A stretch of DNA of 64,000 nucleotides from JAOSJL01 sp963704035 (GTDB taxonomy: Bacteria; Actinomycetota; Acidimicrobiia; IMCC26256; JAOSJL01), in contig CAVPGR010000004.1 in NCBI GenBank assembly GCA_963704035.1, positions 1,488,001-1,552,000 of the forward strand, given 5' to 3'. This document shows, one piece after another, positions 33,604 to 42,630 of the stretch. The position numbers were made by a program, and so were the translations under genes. The notes beneath the pieces were generated by a model. It ran no database searches, had not been told where the DNA came from, and was given only the letters and a program-made list of their open reading frames with translations. Numbering within the stretch: the stretch's first letter is position 1; each line of letters opens with the position of its first letter.

Positions 33604-34740
33604 ATGACAGGTCCCACACCTCCCGCGCCTCCCCCGGTTTCCGCGCCGGCTCCCGGCGCCGGCGCGCCACACGACCCGACCGGCGATGCACGCAAACGAC
33701 GTCGTCGTCGCTGGATCGTCGGCGGTATCGCCACGGGTGTCGTTCTCCTCATTCTGGCTGCGGGTCTCCTCATTCCCTTGCCTTACATCGTGTTCAGCCC
33801 GGGATCGGCAACGCCCGTGGAAGACGTCGTCACCATCGACGGCGCACAGACCTACGAATCCGACGGCGACATCCTCTTTCTCACCGTGACCGTCTCGGGT
33901 CGCGCGGTGCCGTTCCAGGTCTTGTGGGGATGGATCGACGACGACTCCGAGGTCGTCAAGGAGGACGAGTACCTGCAGGGGAGTTCGCGCGAGGAGGTTC
34001 GTGAGATCGGCCGGATCGCGATGGTCGAGTCACAGGAAGTCGCGACGATCGTCGCGCTCGAGAATCTCGGGTACGAGGTCCCGGTGCACGGTGACGGTGC
34101 CGTCGTCATCGCTGTGGAAGAGGGGCGCCCCGCCCACGGAGAACTCGAGGAAGGCGACGTGATCGTTGCGGTCGACGGCGAGACCGTTGAACTGTCGCCG
34201 GACGCGGGAGAACTCGTGAAAGCACACACGCCCGGCGAGACCGTCGAGGTCGAGTTCGTCCGCGACGGGATCACACAGACGACGACGCTGGAGACCGCGG
34301 AGAGCGACGACGGCCTTGCTCTCATCGGCGTGGCGCTCCAGACCGAGAATCTCCAGATCGACTATCCGGTCGACGTCCAGATCGATTCGGGTCGAGTGGG
34401 CGGCCCATCCGCCGGGTTGGCCTTCACGCTGGCGATCATCGATCAACTCACCGAGGGTGAGCTCACAGGCGGGATGAAGGTGGCGGTGACCGGCACGATG
34501 CGCTCGGACGGAACGGTGGGCCTCGTCGGCGGCGTCGCCCAGAAGGCGGCTGCGGCCGAGGATGCCGGCGCGGAACTGTTCCTCGTGCCGCCCGGCGAGG
34601 AGGAGGACGCGTTGAAGCATGCGGGCGGTGTGACGGTCGTCGCTGTCGAGACGATCGACGACGCCCTGGCTGCTCTGGAAGAAGCAGGCGGCGATCCACT
34701 CGTGAGCCCTCTCGGGGACGTGCTCGAACCCGCGGCCTGA
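33604..34740 (+). CDS. Membrane PDZ-Lon protease (YlbL-like)
   Basis: 378 residues. Basic N-terminus, one membrane segment (about 37-62), a PDZ domain (about 165-240, GELEEGDVIVAVDGETV) and a C-terminal Lon-type S16 domain with catalytic Ser269 (GGPSAGLAF) and Lys314 (GVAQKAAAAEDAG). This is the YlbL/SdrC layout widespread in actinobacteria. The protease domain lies outside the membrane. It follows the sortase by 38 bases. Confidence 0.92.
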   Translation: MTGPTPPAPPPVSAPAPGAGAPHDPTGDARKRRRRRWIVGGIATGVVLLILAAGLLIPLPYIVFSPGSATPVEDVVTIDGAQTYESDGDILFLTVTVSGRAVPFQVLWGWIDDDSEVVKEDEYLQGSSREEVREIGRIAMVESQEVATIVALENLGYEVPVHGDGAVVIAVEEGRPAHGELEEGDVIVAVDGETVELSPDAGELVKAHTPGETVEVEFVRDGITQTTTLETAESDDGLALIGVALQTENLQIDYPVDVQIDSGRVGGPSAGLAFTLAIIDQLTEGELTGGMKVAVTGTMRSDGTVGLVGGVAQKAAAAEDAGAELFLVPPGEEEDALKHAGGVTVVAVETIDDALAALEEAGGDPLVSPLGDVLEPAA

Positions 34741-34833
34741 TCCCGCCACCTGATGCGAGGGTCAACGGAATTCGACGCGCACGGCAATACGATGAGCAGT
34801 CGCGTGGGGGACCGTGGACCCGGGGGTTCGGAC

Positions 34834-36806
34834 ATGAGCGAGCGTGCATCACAGCACCAGATGATCTCGACGTCGAACATGTTGACGCCTGTCGAGGTGG
34901 CGGAGCGCTCCTTCGGTGTCGCGCGCAAAGGTCTCTCACCCAACGAGGTGCGGAGTTTCTTGCGACGGGTGGCAGATTCGCTGGGTGCTGCGCAGGAGCG
35001 CGAGCAAGAGCTCGTGGCCCAGGTGGAGCGCCTCGAGGTCCGCCTCGACGAGCCTGTGGAGCTAGACGAACGCCAACTTCTCGACGCGCTCGGCACCGAA
35101 ACGAGTCGGGTACTTGCGGTCCGCGCAGGACGCTGCCGATGCGATGCGTGCGAAGGCCGAGGAACGGGCGGGTCGCATCGTGCGCGAAGCACAGGAGGAG
35201 GCGCAGCGTCTTCGAGAGACCACGGAACGCCTCGTCGCGGAACAGCGAAAGAGCGCCGAGGATGTCGCGGCGGAGATCCGCGAGACGTCAGAACGAGACG
35301 CGCGAGAGACATCCGAACGCGCGGCGACCGAAGCCGCTGATATGCGCGCGACAGCCGAACGCGATGCCGAGTCGGCTCTGGAGAAGGCGCGCACGACCGG
35401 ACGCGAGATGGTCGCCGAGGCGCGCACCGTGCGTGAGCGGATCCTCACCGACCTCACCCAGCGACGCAACGAGTTGGAAGCGCACCTCGAGGCGATGAAG
35501 GCCGAACGTGAGCGCCTTCTCGAGGCTCATCGGGTCGTACAGCGCGCGGTGGCCGAGGCGACGGATGCGTTGTCGGGCGGAAGCGGGGCGGATCCGGCCG
35601 ACATGAGCGAGGTACCCGATGTCCCGACCTTCGTGGACTCTCCGGCGCTGCCGCCCCGGAAGACGGCCACAGAGCCTCCGGCAGACGGGCCGGTGCCCGA
35701 GGAATCGGTACGGCTCAACGGCAACGGAGACAGCGCCAAAGCAGACAGCGCCAGAGCAGACAGCGCCAAAGCAGACAGCGCCAGAGCAGACAGCGCCAAA
35801 GCAGACAGCGCCAAAGAGGACACGGCGGCGTCGGATCGAACAGGCGAAGGAGAACACGAGACGGGCAAGGGTGTTCGTGCGTACGTGAAGGGGGCGCTCG
35901 GACTGGGCGCGCGCGAGGGCCACGGAGCAGAGGACGCAGAAGAAGGGGGAGAGGGAGAGGCCGATGATGAGTCCGGGCGCTCAGCCGACGCGCATCTTCG
36001 CCGAGCTGCGCGAGAGCGAAACACCCGGAGCCGTCACCTCCGAGGACGCCGCGTCGCAACCCGAGGTCGCCGCCAACGAGGCCGAGGACACGGTCGACGA
36101 CGCCGTCGTTGCCCCGAAATCGGTCGTGGATCCTGCGACAGCCTTCCTGGCGACGCGCGACGAGGCGTTGTCGGCTCAGCGCGGCGAGTTGGCCAGCGCG
36201 CTCAAGCGTCAGCTCCGCGACGACCAGAACGATCTGCTCGACGCACTGCGCAAGAAGCGCGGCAAGCTCAGGTCGGAGAAGCTGTTGCCTGCCGAGGCCG
36301 ACGTGCGCTCGACCTGGATGGCCGTCGTGGCGACACCGGTGGCAGCGGCCTATGCGGCCGGTCGCGGCGAGGACACCGACGCGCCGGACGGTCTCGTCGA
36401 GGATCTCGCCGTCCGCCCGCTCGTACCGCTACGCGAGCGCCTCGCCACGACGATCGATGACGAGAGTGCGGATTCCGACGAGATCGTGGAGCGAATCCGC
36501 GCGCGGTACCGGGAATGGAAGAGCCATCCCGTCGACGACTGGGTGGAGGAGGCCCTCGCCACGGCCTATGCGCAAGGCATCTACGACTCCGTCGAGGAGG
36601 GGACGATGCTCCGGTGGATCGTCGACCCGTCGGGCGCCTGTGGCCCTGACTGCGAGGACAACGCCCTCGAGCCCACGCCGGCAGGCCAGGAGTTCCCCAC
36701 CGGACACACGCACCCGCCGGCCTTTCCCGGATGCCGCTGTGTGGCCGCCCCTGCCGACGCCGTGGAAACGGAATCGCGCGGCGCTGCCGTGACAGTCGGG
36801 TCCTGA
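34834..36806 (+). CDS. DivIVA-domain coiled-coil protein, two frameshifts
   Basis: About 656 residues when two single-base frame changes are corrected (near 35110-35118 and within 35940-35990; each looks like one extra base). Order: DivIVA N-domain (LTPVEVAERSFGVARKGLSP, VRSFLRRVADSL), long Glu/Arg/Ala coiled coil (GTETSRVL then RSAQDAADAMRAKAEERAG), a disordered stretch with a six-fold DSAKA repeat, a short IFAELRESE motif, then a helical C-domain (LKRQLRDDQNDLLDALRKKR) ending in a Cys/His cluster CGPDCEDN...HPPAFPGCRC. DivIVA domains bind curved membrane at poles and septa. The Cys/His end resembles the tail of phage head-morphogenesis proteins. The third segment could be a separate gene starting at 35964. 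Confidence 0.78.
35729..35818. repeat. Six tandem 15-bp repeats in the DivIVA-protein gene
   Basis: Six units of GACAGCGCCAAAGCA or its one-base variant with AGAGCA, in the order K, R, K, R, K, K at the fourth codon. They encode alternating DSAKA/DSARA in the disordered linker. Copy-number change would lengthen or shorten the linker without a frame change. Confidence 0.95.
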
Positions 36807-36852
36807 CTGCCGCGGTCGGATCCGTGAGGGCCCCGGCTAGCATGCGGGCCGA

Positions 36853-39834
36853 ATGCGCGTCGCCCCTGAAGACACCCGACCCGAGCCGCGCCCGCGACAC
36901 CGGTTGCGATCCTGGCTGATCGCCGCAGCGATCGTCCTGGTTCTGCTGTTCGCCAGTCTCTGGCAGCTCGCCGAGTTCTACACCGACAAGCTGTGGTTCG
37001 ACGCCGCGGGTTTCGGTGGTGTGTGGAGCGGGCTGCTCGGTGCCCGCGTGATCCCGGCGGCTGTATTCACGGCCATCTTCTTCGTCGTCATGCTGGCGAA
37101 CCTCATCATCGCCGACCGGATCGCCCCCTCGTTCCGCTCGACGGGCCCCGAGGACGAGATCGTCGACCGCTACCGCCAGGTCGTGGGGCCCTACCAGGGC
37201 CGGATCCGGGTCGGCATCGCGCTGTTCTTCGCCCTCATCGCGGGGATCGGCGTGTCGTCGCAGTGGCGGGAGTGGATCCTGTTCCGCAACGCCGTGGACT
37301 TCGGGATCAAGGACCCGCTTTTCCACAAGGACATCGGGTTCTATGTCTTCCAACTGCCGTTTCTGAAGTTCATCGTGCAGTGGGCCTTCGCCGGCCTCGT
37401 CATCGTGCTCATCGTCACCGCGATCACCCACTACCTCAATGGCGGGATCCGCCTCCAGACCCCCTTCCAGCGTGTGACACCCCAGGTGAAGGCCCACCTC
37501 TCGGTCATCCTGGCTGCGATGGCCCTTGTCAGGGCAGCTGACTACTGGCTCGGGCGTTTCGAGCTCACGACATCGAAGCGAGGTGTCGTCGACGGGGCGA
37601 GCTACACCGATGTCAACGCGCAGATACCCGCGCTCGAGCTACTCACCGGCGTAGCGGTCATCGCGGCGGCTCTCTTCCTGTGGAACATCTTCCGCCGCGG
37701 GTGGGTGCTTCCCGTCATCGCCGTCGGCCTCTGGGGACTCGTGAGTGTCACGGTCGGCACGATCTATCCCGCGGTGGTCCAGCGGTTCCGCGTCGATCCG
37801 AACGAGTTGTCGAAGGAGTCGAAGTACATCGAGTACAACATCGAGGCCACGCGCCAGGCGTTCAACATCGAGGGCGTCGAGCAGGAGGTCTTCCCGTACG
37901 AGCCCGACCTCACCGCCGAACAGGTCAACCAGAACCTCGTCACGGTCGACAACGCCCGTCTCTGGGACCCGGCTCCTCTTCAGGGCGTCTACCGGACGCG
38001 TCAGGAGGTCGGCTCGTTCTACGAGTTCGCCGATGTCGACGTCGATCGCTACACCGTCGACGGCACGATCCAGCAGGTGTTGCTGTCGGCCCGTGATCTC
38101 TCACCCGAGAAGCTTCCGTCGAGCTCGTGGACGAACGAACACCTCGTGTTCACGCACGGATACGGGGCCGTGGTGTCGGAGGCCAACGCCCGCGATTCCG
38201 CCGACGAGCCGGTCTACCTGCTCTCCGACATTCCACCGGTCGGCGACGCGATCCCGCTCGACGAACAGCCGCGCATCTACTTCGGTGAAGGCATCAGCGG
38301 TTTCGCCTACGCGGATTCGAAACAGGAGGAGTTCGACTTCCCCCGCAGCGACGACGAGTCGGACGACGCGGCGTTCACCCGCTACGACGGCGCGGGCGGT
38401 GTCCCCGTGTCGAGCTTCGTGAAGCGCGCCGCGTTCGCTCTCCGGTTCGGCGACTGGAACACGCTGTGGTCGGATCAGATCACGAGTGGGTCGAAGGCGC
38501 TGTTCCGCCGGAACATCCGAGAGCGGGTCGAAGCCGCCGCGCCGTTCCTGGAGTACGACGCTGACCCGTATCCGGTGGTCCTCGACGGTCGGGTCGTCTG
38601 GCTGATGGACGGCTACACCACGAGCGACGCCTACCCGTACTCGCAGGCGATCAACGACGAGCGCCTGAGGCCCGGGAGCGGGCTGAGCCAGAACCTCAAC
38701 TACGTGCGGAACTCGGTGAAGGTGACCATCGACGCGTACGACGGCACGATGACGTACTACGTCGTGGATCCCGACGACCCCATCATCCAGGCGTACGAGA
38801 AGGCCTTCCCCGAGCTCTTCACCGATCTCGACGAGGCGCCCGACGGGCTCGCGGAGCATTTCCGCTATCCCGACGATCTGTTCCGGATCCAGACCGACGT
38901 GTACGCGAAGTACCACGTCACCGACGTGGCCGACTTCTTCAACGGCAACGACATCTGGGTCGCCTCACCCGATCCGGGCTCGGGCCCCCTCGGCAGCGAG
39001 CCCGTGGCACCGGCGGCGCCGGCCGACGACTCGGGCGAGGAGACCGCCGAGGATCCCCGCGACATCGAGGTCACCTCGAAGCGTATGGACCCGCTGTATC
39101 TCCTGACCAAGGTTCCCGGCGACGAATCCGAGGGTTTCCTGATCCTCCAGCCGTTCGTGCCGATCTCCGAGGACGACCGCCTGATCAACATGCGGTCGTT
39201 CATGACGGCCAAGTCGGATCCCGGCGAGTACGGCAAGCTCCAGTCGTTCGTCATGCCCCGCGACGTGCAGGTGAAGGGCCCCGTGGAGGCCGACAACGCC
39301 ATCAACTCGACCGCCGAGATCTCCCAGCAGTTCACGTTGCTGAACGTCGAAGGCTCCGACGTCATCCAGGGCAACCTCCAGACGATCCCGATCGACGACT
39401 CGATCGTCTACATCCGTCCGATCTACGTGCAGTCGAACATCGCGCGTCTGCGCTTCGTCACCGCGTACGACGGCGAGAAGGCCGTCCTTCGCGAGACGCT
39501 CGACGAAGCGCTCGCCGCGCTCTACCCGGGCTTCCGCGGGATCATTCCCGAGGACACGGGCGCCGTGCCCGAGGAGCTCCAGCAGGATCCCGGCGCCACG
39601 CCGCCCGAGGAGACTCCTCCCGACGGGTCGACCACCACGACCTCTCCCGACACCACCGAGCCCGCGCCGGAGGGTTCGGCCGAGGAACTCCTCGCGCAGT
39701 CAGCACAGGCCTTCGACGACGCCGATGCCGCGCTCGACGCCGGCGACCTGGGTGAATACCAGAAGAAGGTCGACGAGGGCCGCGAGCTGCTCGGTCGAGC
39801 CCTCGAGCTGATGCAGGCGGAGTCGGGCGGTTAG
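36853..39834 (+). CDS. UPF0182 family membrane protein
   Basis: 993 residues. Seven membrane segments in the first ~320 residues, including the conserved ESLWFDAAGF-like element (YTDKLWFDAAGFGGVW) near residue 40 and KDIGFYVFQLPF near 160. A large extracellular domain follows (about 330-900) with family motifs such as FVPISEDDRLINMRSFM. The C-terminal ~110 residues are Pro/Thr/Glu-rich and end in a short helix. The family is universal in actinobacteria, but its biochemical role is not established. It lies upstream of the sufB operator region. Confidence 0.93.
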   Translation: MRVAPEDTRPEPRPRHRLRSWLIAAAIVLVLLFASLWQLAEFYTDKLWFDAAGFGGVWSGLLGARVIPAAVFTAIFFVVMLANLIIADRIAPSFRSTGPEDEIVDRYRQVVGPYQGRIRVGIALFFALIAGIGVSSQWREWILFRNAVDFGIKDPLFHKDIGFYVFQLPFLKFIVQWAFAGLVIVLIVTAITHYLNGGIRLQTPFQRVTPQVKAHLSVILAAMALVRAADYWLGRFELTTSKRGVVDGASYTDVNAQIPALELLTGVAVIAAALFLWNIFRRGWVLPVIAVGLWGLVSVTVGTIYPAVVQRFRVDPNELSKESKYIEYNIEATRQAFNIEGVEQEVFPYEPDLTAEQVNQNLVTVDNARLWDPAPLQGVYRTRQEVGSFYEFADVDVDRYTVDGTIQQVLLSARDLSPEKLPSSSWTNEHLVFTHGYGAVVSEANARDSADEPVYLLSDIPPVGDAIPLDEQPRIYFGEGISGFAYADSKQEEFDFPRSDDESDDAAFTRYDGAGGVPVSSFVKRAAFALRFGDWNTLWSDQITSGSKALFRRNIRERVEAAAPFLEYDADPYPVVLDGRVVWLMDGYTTSDAYPYSQAINDERLRPGSGLSQNLNYVRNSVKVTIDAYDGTMTYYVVDPDDPIIQAYEKAFPELFTDLDEAPDGLAEHFRYPDDLFRIQTDVYAKYHVTDVADFFNGNDIWVASPDPGSGPLGSEPVAPAAPADDSGEETAEDPRDIEVTSKRMDPLYLLTKVPGDESEGFLILQPFVPISEDDRLINMRSFMTAKSDPGEYGKLQSFVMPRDVQVKGPVEADNAINSTAEISQQFTLLNVEGSDVIQGNLQTIPIDDSIVYIRPIYVQSNIARLRFVTAYDGEKAVLRETLDEALAALYPGFRGIIPEDTGAVPEELQQDPGATPPEETPPDGSTTTTSPDTTEPAPEGSAEELLAQSAQAFDDADAALDAGDLGEYQKKVDEGRELLGRALELMQAESGG

Positions 39835-39932
39835 GCGAGATCGGGTCCTCTGCATCGTCTCGGACGGCGCATTCACCTGCACGCTCGTCCTCGTCTCGGG
39901 TTCCAGGCCTTGCCGCCCGGGTCGGCTAATTG

Positions 39933-39952
39933 TTACTATCCACGTAGTGGAA
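39933..39952. promoter_or_regulatory. Palindromic operator upstream of sufB
   Basis: On the minus strand the site reads TTCCACTA-N6-TAGTAA; on the plus strand it ends in TAGTGGAA. The same half-site and spacing (TTCCACTA-N6-TAGTGTAA) occurs before the opposing sufC2-sufS-sufU operon. It lies 78 bases upstream of the sufB start, inside an AT-rich patch. A shared iron-sulfur-responsive repressor (SufR- or IscR-like) is the obvious candidate; no such regulator gene is in the window. Confidence 0.72.
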
Positions 39953-40029
39953 ATACCGGAATCCCCGGGATTTCCACCGTTTCGCACGCATCCGCGCTTC
40001 GGGCACCCAGCGCCCGCGGGAGGCAGACG

Positions 40030-42579
40030 ATGGCAGTGTCCGGGGTCGATCTCGGCAAGTACAAGCTCGGATGGTCCGACACCGAGGACTACGTCTACAA
40101 GCCCGAGAAGGGCCTGAGCGAGAAGGTCGTTCGCGACATCTCGTGGAACAAGTCCGAGCCCGAGTGGATGACCAACTTCCGCGTCAAGGCGCTGAAGCGC
40201 TTCGAGCACAAGCCGATGCTGCCGTGGTTCGCGCAGAACATGCCCGACATCGACTTCGACGACATCTACTACTACATCAAACCGACCGATCATCAGGTCG
40301 ACGAGTGGGACGAGCTCCCCGCGCAGATGCAGGAGACCTACGAGAAGCTCGGCATCCCCGAAGCCGAACGTAAGTACCTCGCCGGCGTCACCGCACAATA
40401 CGAGTGTCTCCGCGGCTCGACGCTCGTGTGGACCTCTCAGGGCATGCGTCCCATCAAGGAGCTCGCGCCCGGCGATGAAGTCTTCTCGCTCGACGAGGAG
40501 TCCAAGAAGATCGTCCGTTCGCGTGTGGTCGGCGCGGCAAGCTCTGGCGACAAGGAAGTATTCGAGATTCGCGCTCGCGGTGCCTCGATCGGCGCCTCCG
40601 GCAATCACCCGTTCCTCGTTCTCCGCGACGAGCGAAAGCCCGGTCGCCAGCGGGCCCGATACCAGCCGCAGTGGGTACCTGCGGAAGAACTGGTGGAGGG
40701 CGACCTGATCGCGATTTCCACCGACCTTCCTGACTTCGGGACGGCAGCAGCGTTGGAACTGCCCGATCGCCTCGGGTCGGAGAGTCTGCCGAACGTGACG
40801 TCGGACGACCTCTGTTGGTGGGCGGGCGTCTACACCGGTGACGGATACCTCCACCACCGGGGCGACTACACGTCCGTCGAGATCGCTGTCGACGCCTCCG
40901 ATGAAGTTCTCGTAGATGAGATCAGACGAGTAACGAACGCGCTTTTCGGCATCGACATGACGCTCGCAAAGGACAGATACCGGCTCACGGGCCGCCGGAC
41001 TGCGGCGCTTGCAGAGTTCGTCGAGTTGAACGGTCTGGGCGGAAACGCTCACGCGAAGCGGATCCCCGACTGGGTATTCGGGCTCCCGCGCTCGCAGCGC
41101 CTCGCCTTCTTGGCGGGATACGTAGACGCTGACGGCTACGTGCGCGATCACCCGACGTCCAAGGACGTCATGTTGACGAGTGCAAACTCGTCCTTGCTCG
41201 GCGATGCCAAGCAGCTTGCTGCACTCTGTGGCATCGGCTCGAGCAGCGTCATCGAGGTTCACAACAGGCACCCGCACGATCGCGAGCGGGTGCTGACGGC
41301 ATACCACCTTCGTTTCAGCGGCCGTTTCGACCGACTGCCCTGTCGTTCGCCACGTCGCCTCGAGCGGCTGAATCGCAGGCAGTACTCACATGGCTACAGG
41401 ACCGCGAAGGGAACAGACTTCCGGTCCCACACGAGCGACATGCTGGGCTTCGTGCGGATCGACTCGATTGAATCGGTCGGGGTCGAGCCTGTATACGACA
41501 TCGAGGTCGACGGACACCACAACTTTGTGGCCGAGGGTTTCGTCGTGCACAACTCTGAAGTCGTCTACCACAAGAACAGGGAAGACCTGGAGAGCCTCGG
41601 TGTGCTGTTCTCCGACATGGACACTGCCGTGCGCGAGTACCCCGAGATCGTCCAGGAGCACCTCGGCAGCGTCATCCCGCCAGGTGACAACAAGTTCGCC
41701 GCACTCAACTCCGCAACTTGGAGTGGGGGCAGCTTCATCTACGTGCCGCCGGGTGTGCACGTCGACATGCCGCTCCAGGCGTACTTCCGCATCAACGCGG
41801 AGAACGCCGGGCAGTTCGAACGTACGCTGATCATCGCCGACGAAGGTTCGTCGGTTCACTACGTCGAAGGCTGTTCGGCGCCGGTCTACTCGTCCGACTC
41901 GCTGCACTCGGCGGTCGTGGAGCTCATCGCCAAGCCGAGCGCCCGTATCCGCTACACGACGATCCAGAACTGGTCACCGAACGTCTACAACCTCGTCACG
42001 AAGCGCGCCCGGGCCGAAGAGGAAGCCACCGTCGAATGGATCGACGGGAACATAGGGAGCAAGCTCACGATGAAGTACCCGGCGGTCGTGCTGACGGGGC
42101 GCAAGGCGCACGGTGAGGTGCTCTCGGTGGCGTACGCCGGTGAGGGCATGCACCAGGACGCCGGGGCGAAGATGACGCACGTGGCGCCCGAGACCACGTC
42201 GATCATCGACTCCAAGTCCATCTCCAAGGACGGCGGACGCACGACGTACCGCGGTCTCGTCAAGGTGGAGGACGGCGCCAAGGACGTGAAGAGCCACGTC
42301 CGTTGCGACGCTCTGATCCTCGACCCCGAGAGCCGCTCCGACACGTACCCCTACATGGAAGTCGACGAGAAGGACGCACGGATCGGCCACGAGGCGACGG
42401 TCAGCAAGGTGGGCGACGACCAGATCTTCTACCTGATGAGTCGCGGCCTCACCGAGCAACAGGCTGAAGCGATGATCGTCAACGGCTTCATCGAACCGAT
42501 CACCAAGACACTGCCCATGGAGTACGCGGTCGAGCTCAGCCGGCTCATCGAGCTCAACATGGAAGGCTCGGTCGGCTGA
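40030..42579 (+). CDS. sufB: Fe-S assembly protein SufB with an in-frame intein
   Basis: 849 codons including a 383-residue intein; the spliced protein is 466 residues. The start is the ATG at 40030. N-extein: DYVYKPEKGLSEKVVRDIS, then GVTAQYE; C-extein resumes at SEVVYHKNREDLESLGVLF and contains FERTLIIADEGSSVHYVEGC and the C-terminal SufB motif EATVSKVGDDQIFYLMSRGL. SufB is the scaffold on which 4Fe-4S clusters are built with SufC and SufD. It is the first gene of a four-gene operon with sufD, a Rieske protein and sufC. Confidence 0.96.
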   Translation: MAVSGVDLGKYKLGWSDTEDYVYKPEKGLSEKVVRDISWNKSEPEWMTNFRVKALKRFEHKPMLPWFAQNMPDIDFDDIYYYIKPTDHQVDEWDELPAQMQETYEKLGIPEAERKYLAGVTAQYECLRGSTLVWTSQGMRPIKELAPGDEVFSLDEESKKIVRSRVVGAASSGDKEVFEIRARGASIGASGNHPFLVLRDERKPGRQRARYQPQWVPAEELVEGDLIAISTDLPDFGTAAALELPDRLGSESLPNVTSDDLCWWAGVYTGDGYLHHRGDYTSVEIAVDASDEVLVDEIRRVTNALFGIDMTLAKDRYRLTGRRTAALAEFVELNGLGGNAHAKRIPDWVFGLPRSQRLAFLAGYVDADGYVRDHPTSKDVMLTSANSSLLGDAKQLAALCGIGSSSVIEVHNRHPHDRERVLTAYHLRFSGRFDRLPCRSPRRLERLNRRQYSHGYRTAKGTDFRSHTSDMLGFVRIDSIESVGVEPVYDIEVDGHHNFVAEGFVVHNSEVVYHKNREDLESLGVLFSDMDTAVREYPEIVQEHLGSVIPPGDNKFAALNSATWSGGSFIYVPPGVHVDMPLQAYFRINAENAGQFERTLIIADEGSSVHYVEGCSAPVYSSDSLHSAVVELIAKPSARIRYTTIQNWSPNVYNLVTKRARAEEEATVEWIDGNIGSKLTMKYPAVVLTGRKAHGEVLSVAYAGEGMHQDAGAKMTHVAPETTSIIDSKSISKDGGRTTYRGLVKVEDGAKDVKSHVRCDALILDPESRSDTYPYMEVDEKDARIGHEATVSKVGDDQIFYLMSRGLTEQQAEAMIVNGFIEPITKTLPMEYAVELSRLIELNMEGSVG
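40405..41553 (+). mobile_element. Intein with LAGLIDADG homing endonuclease in SufB
   Basis: 383 residues, from Cys1 (CLRGSTLVWTS) to the terminal His-Asn (FVAEGFVVHN), with Ser as the +1 extein residue. Block B is GASGNHPFLVL; block F is YDIEVDGHHNFVAEGF. Two dodecapeptide motifs, WAGVYTGDG and LAGYVDADG, mark a DOD endonuclease, so the element may still be mobile. Insertion is between VTAQYE and SEVVYH. The M. tuberculosis SufB intein sits elsewhere, at the cysteine of the HYVEGC motif, and that site is intact here at 41871. Splicing residues all look functional. Confidence 0.96.
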
Positions 42580-42630
42580 CCGGCCCACCCACGCCGACAC
42601 GAGAAGCACCCGAGGAAAGACCCACGACCG

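Noticed and set aside
39700..41307. 535-codon minus-strand frame opposite sufB and its intein
   Set aside because: No recognisable motif; the plus strand encodes SufB and intein blocks without interruption.
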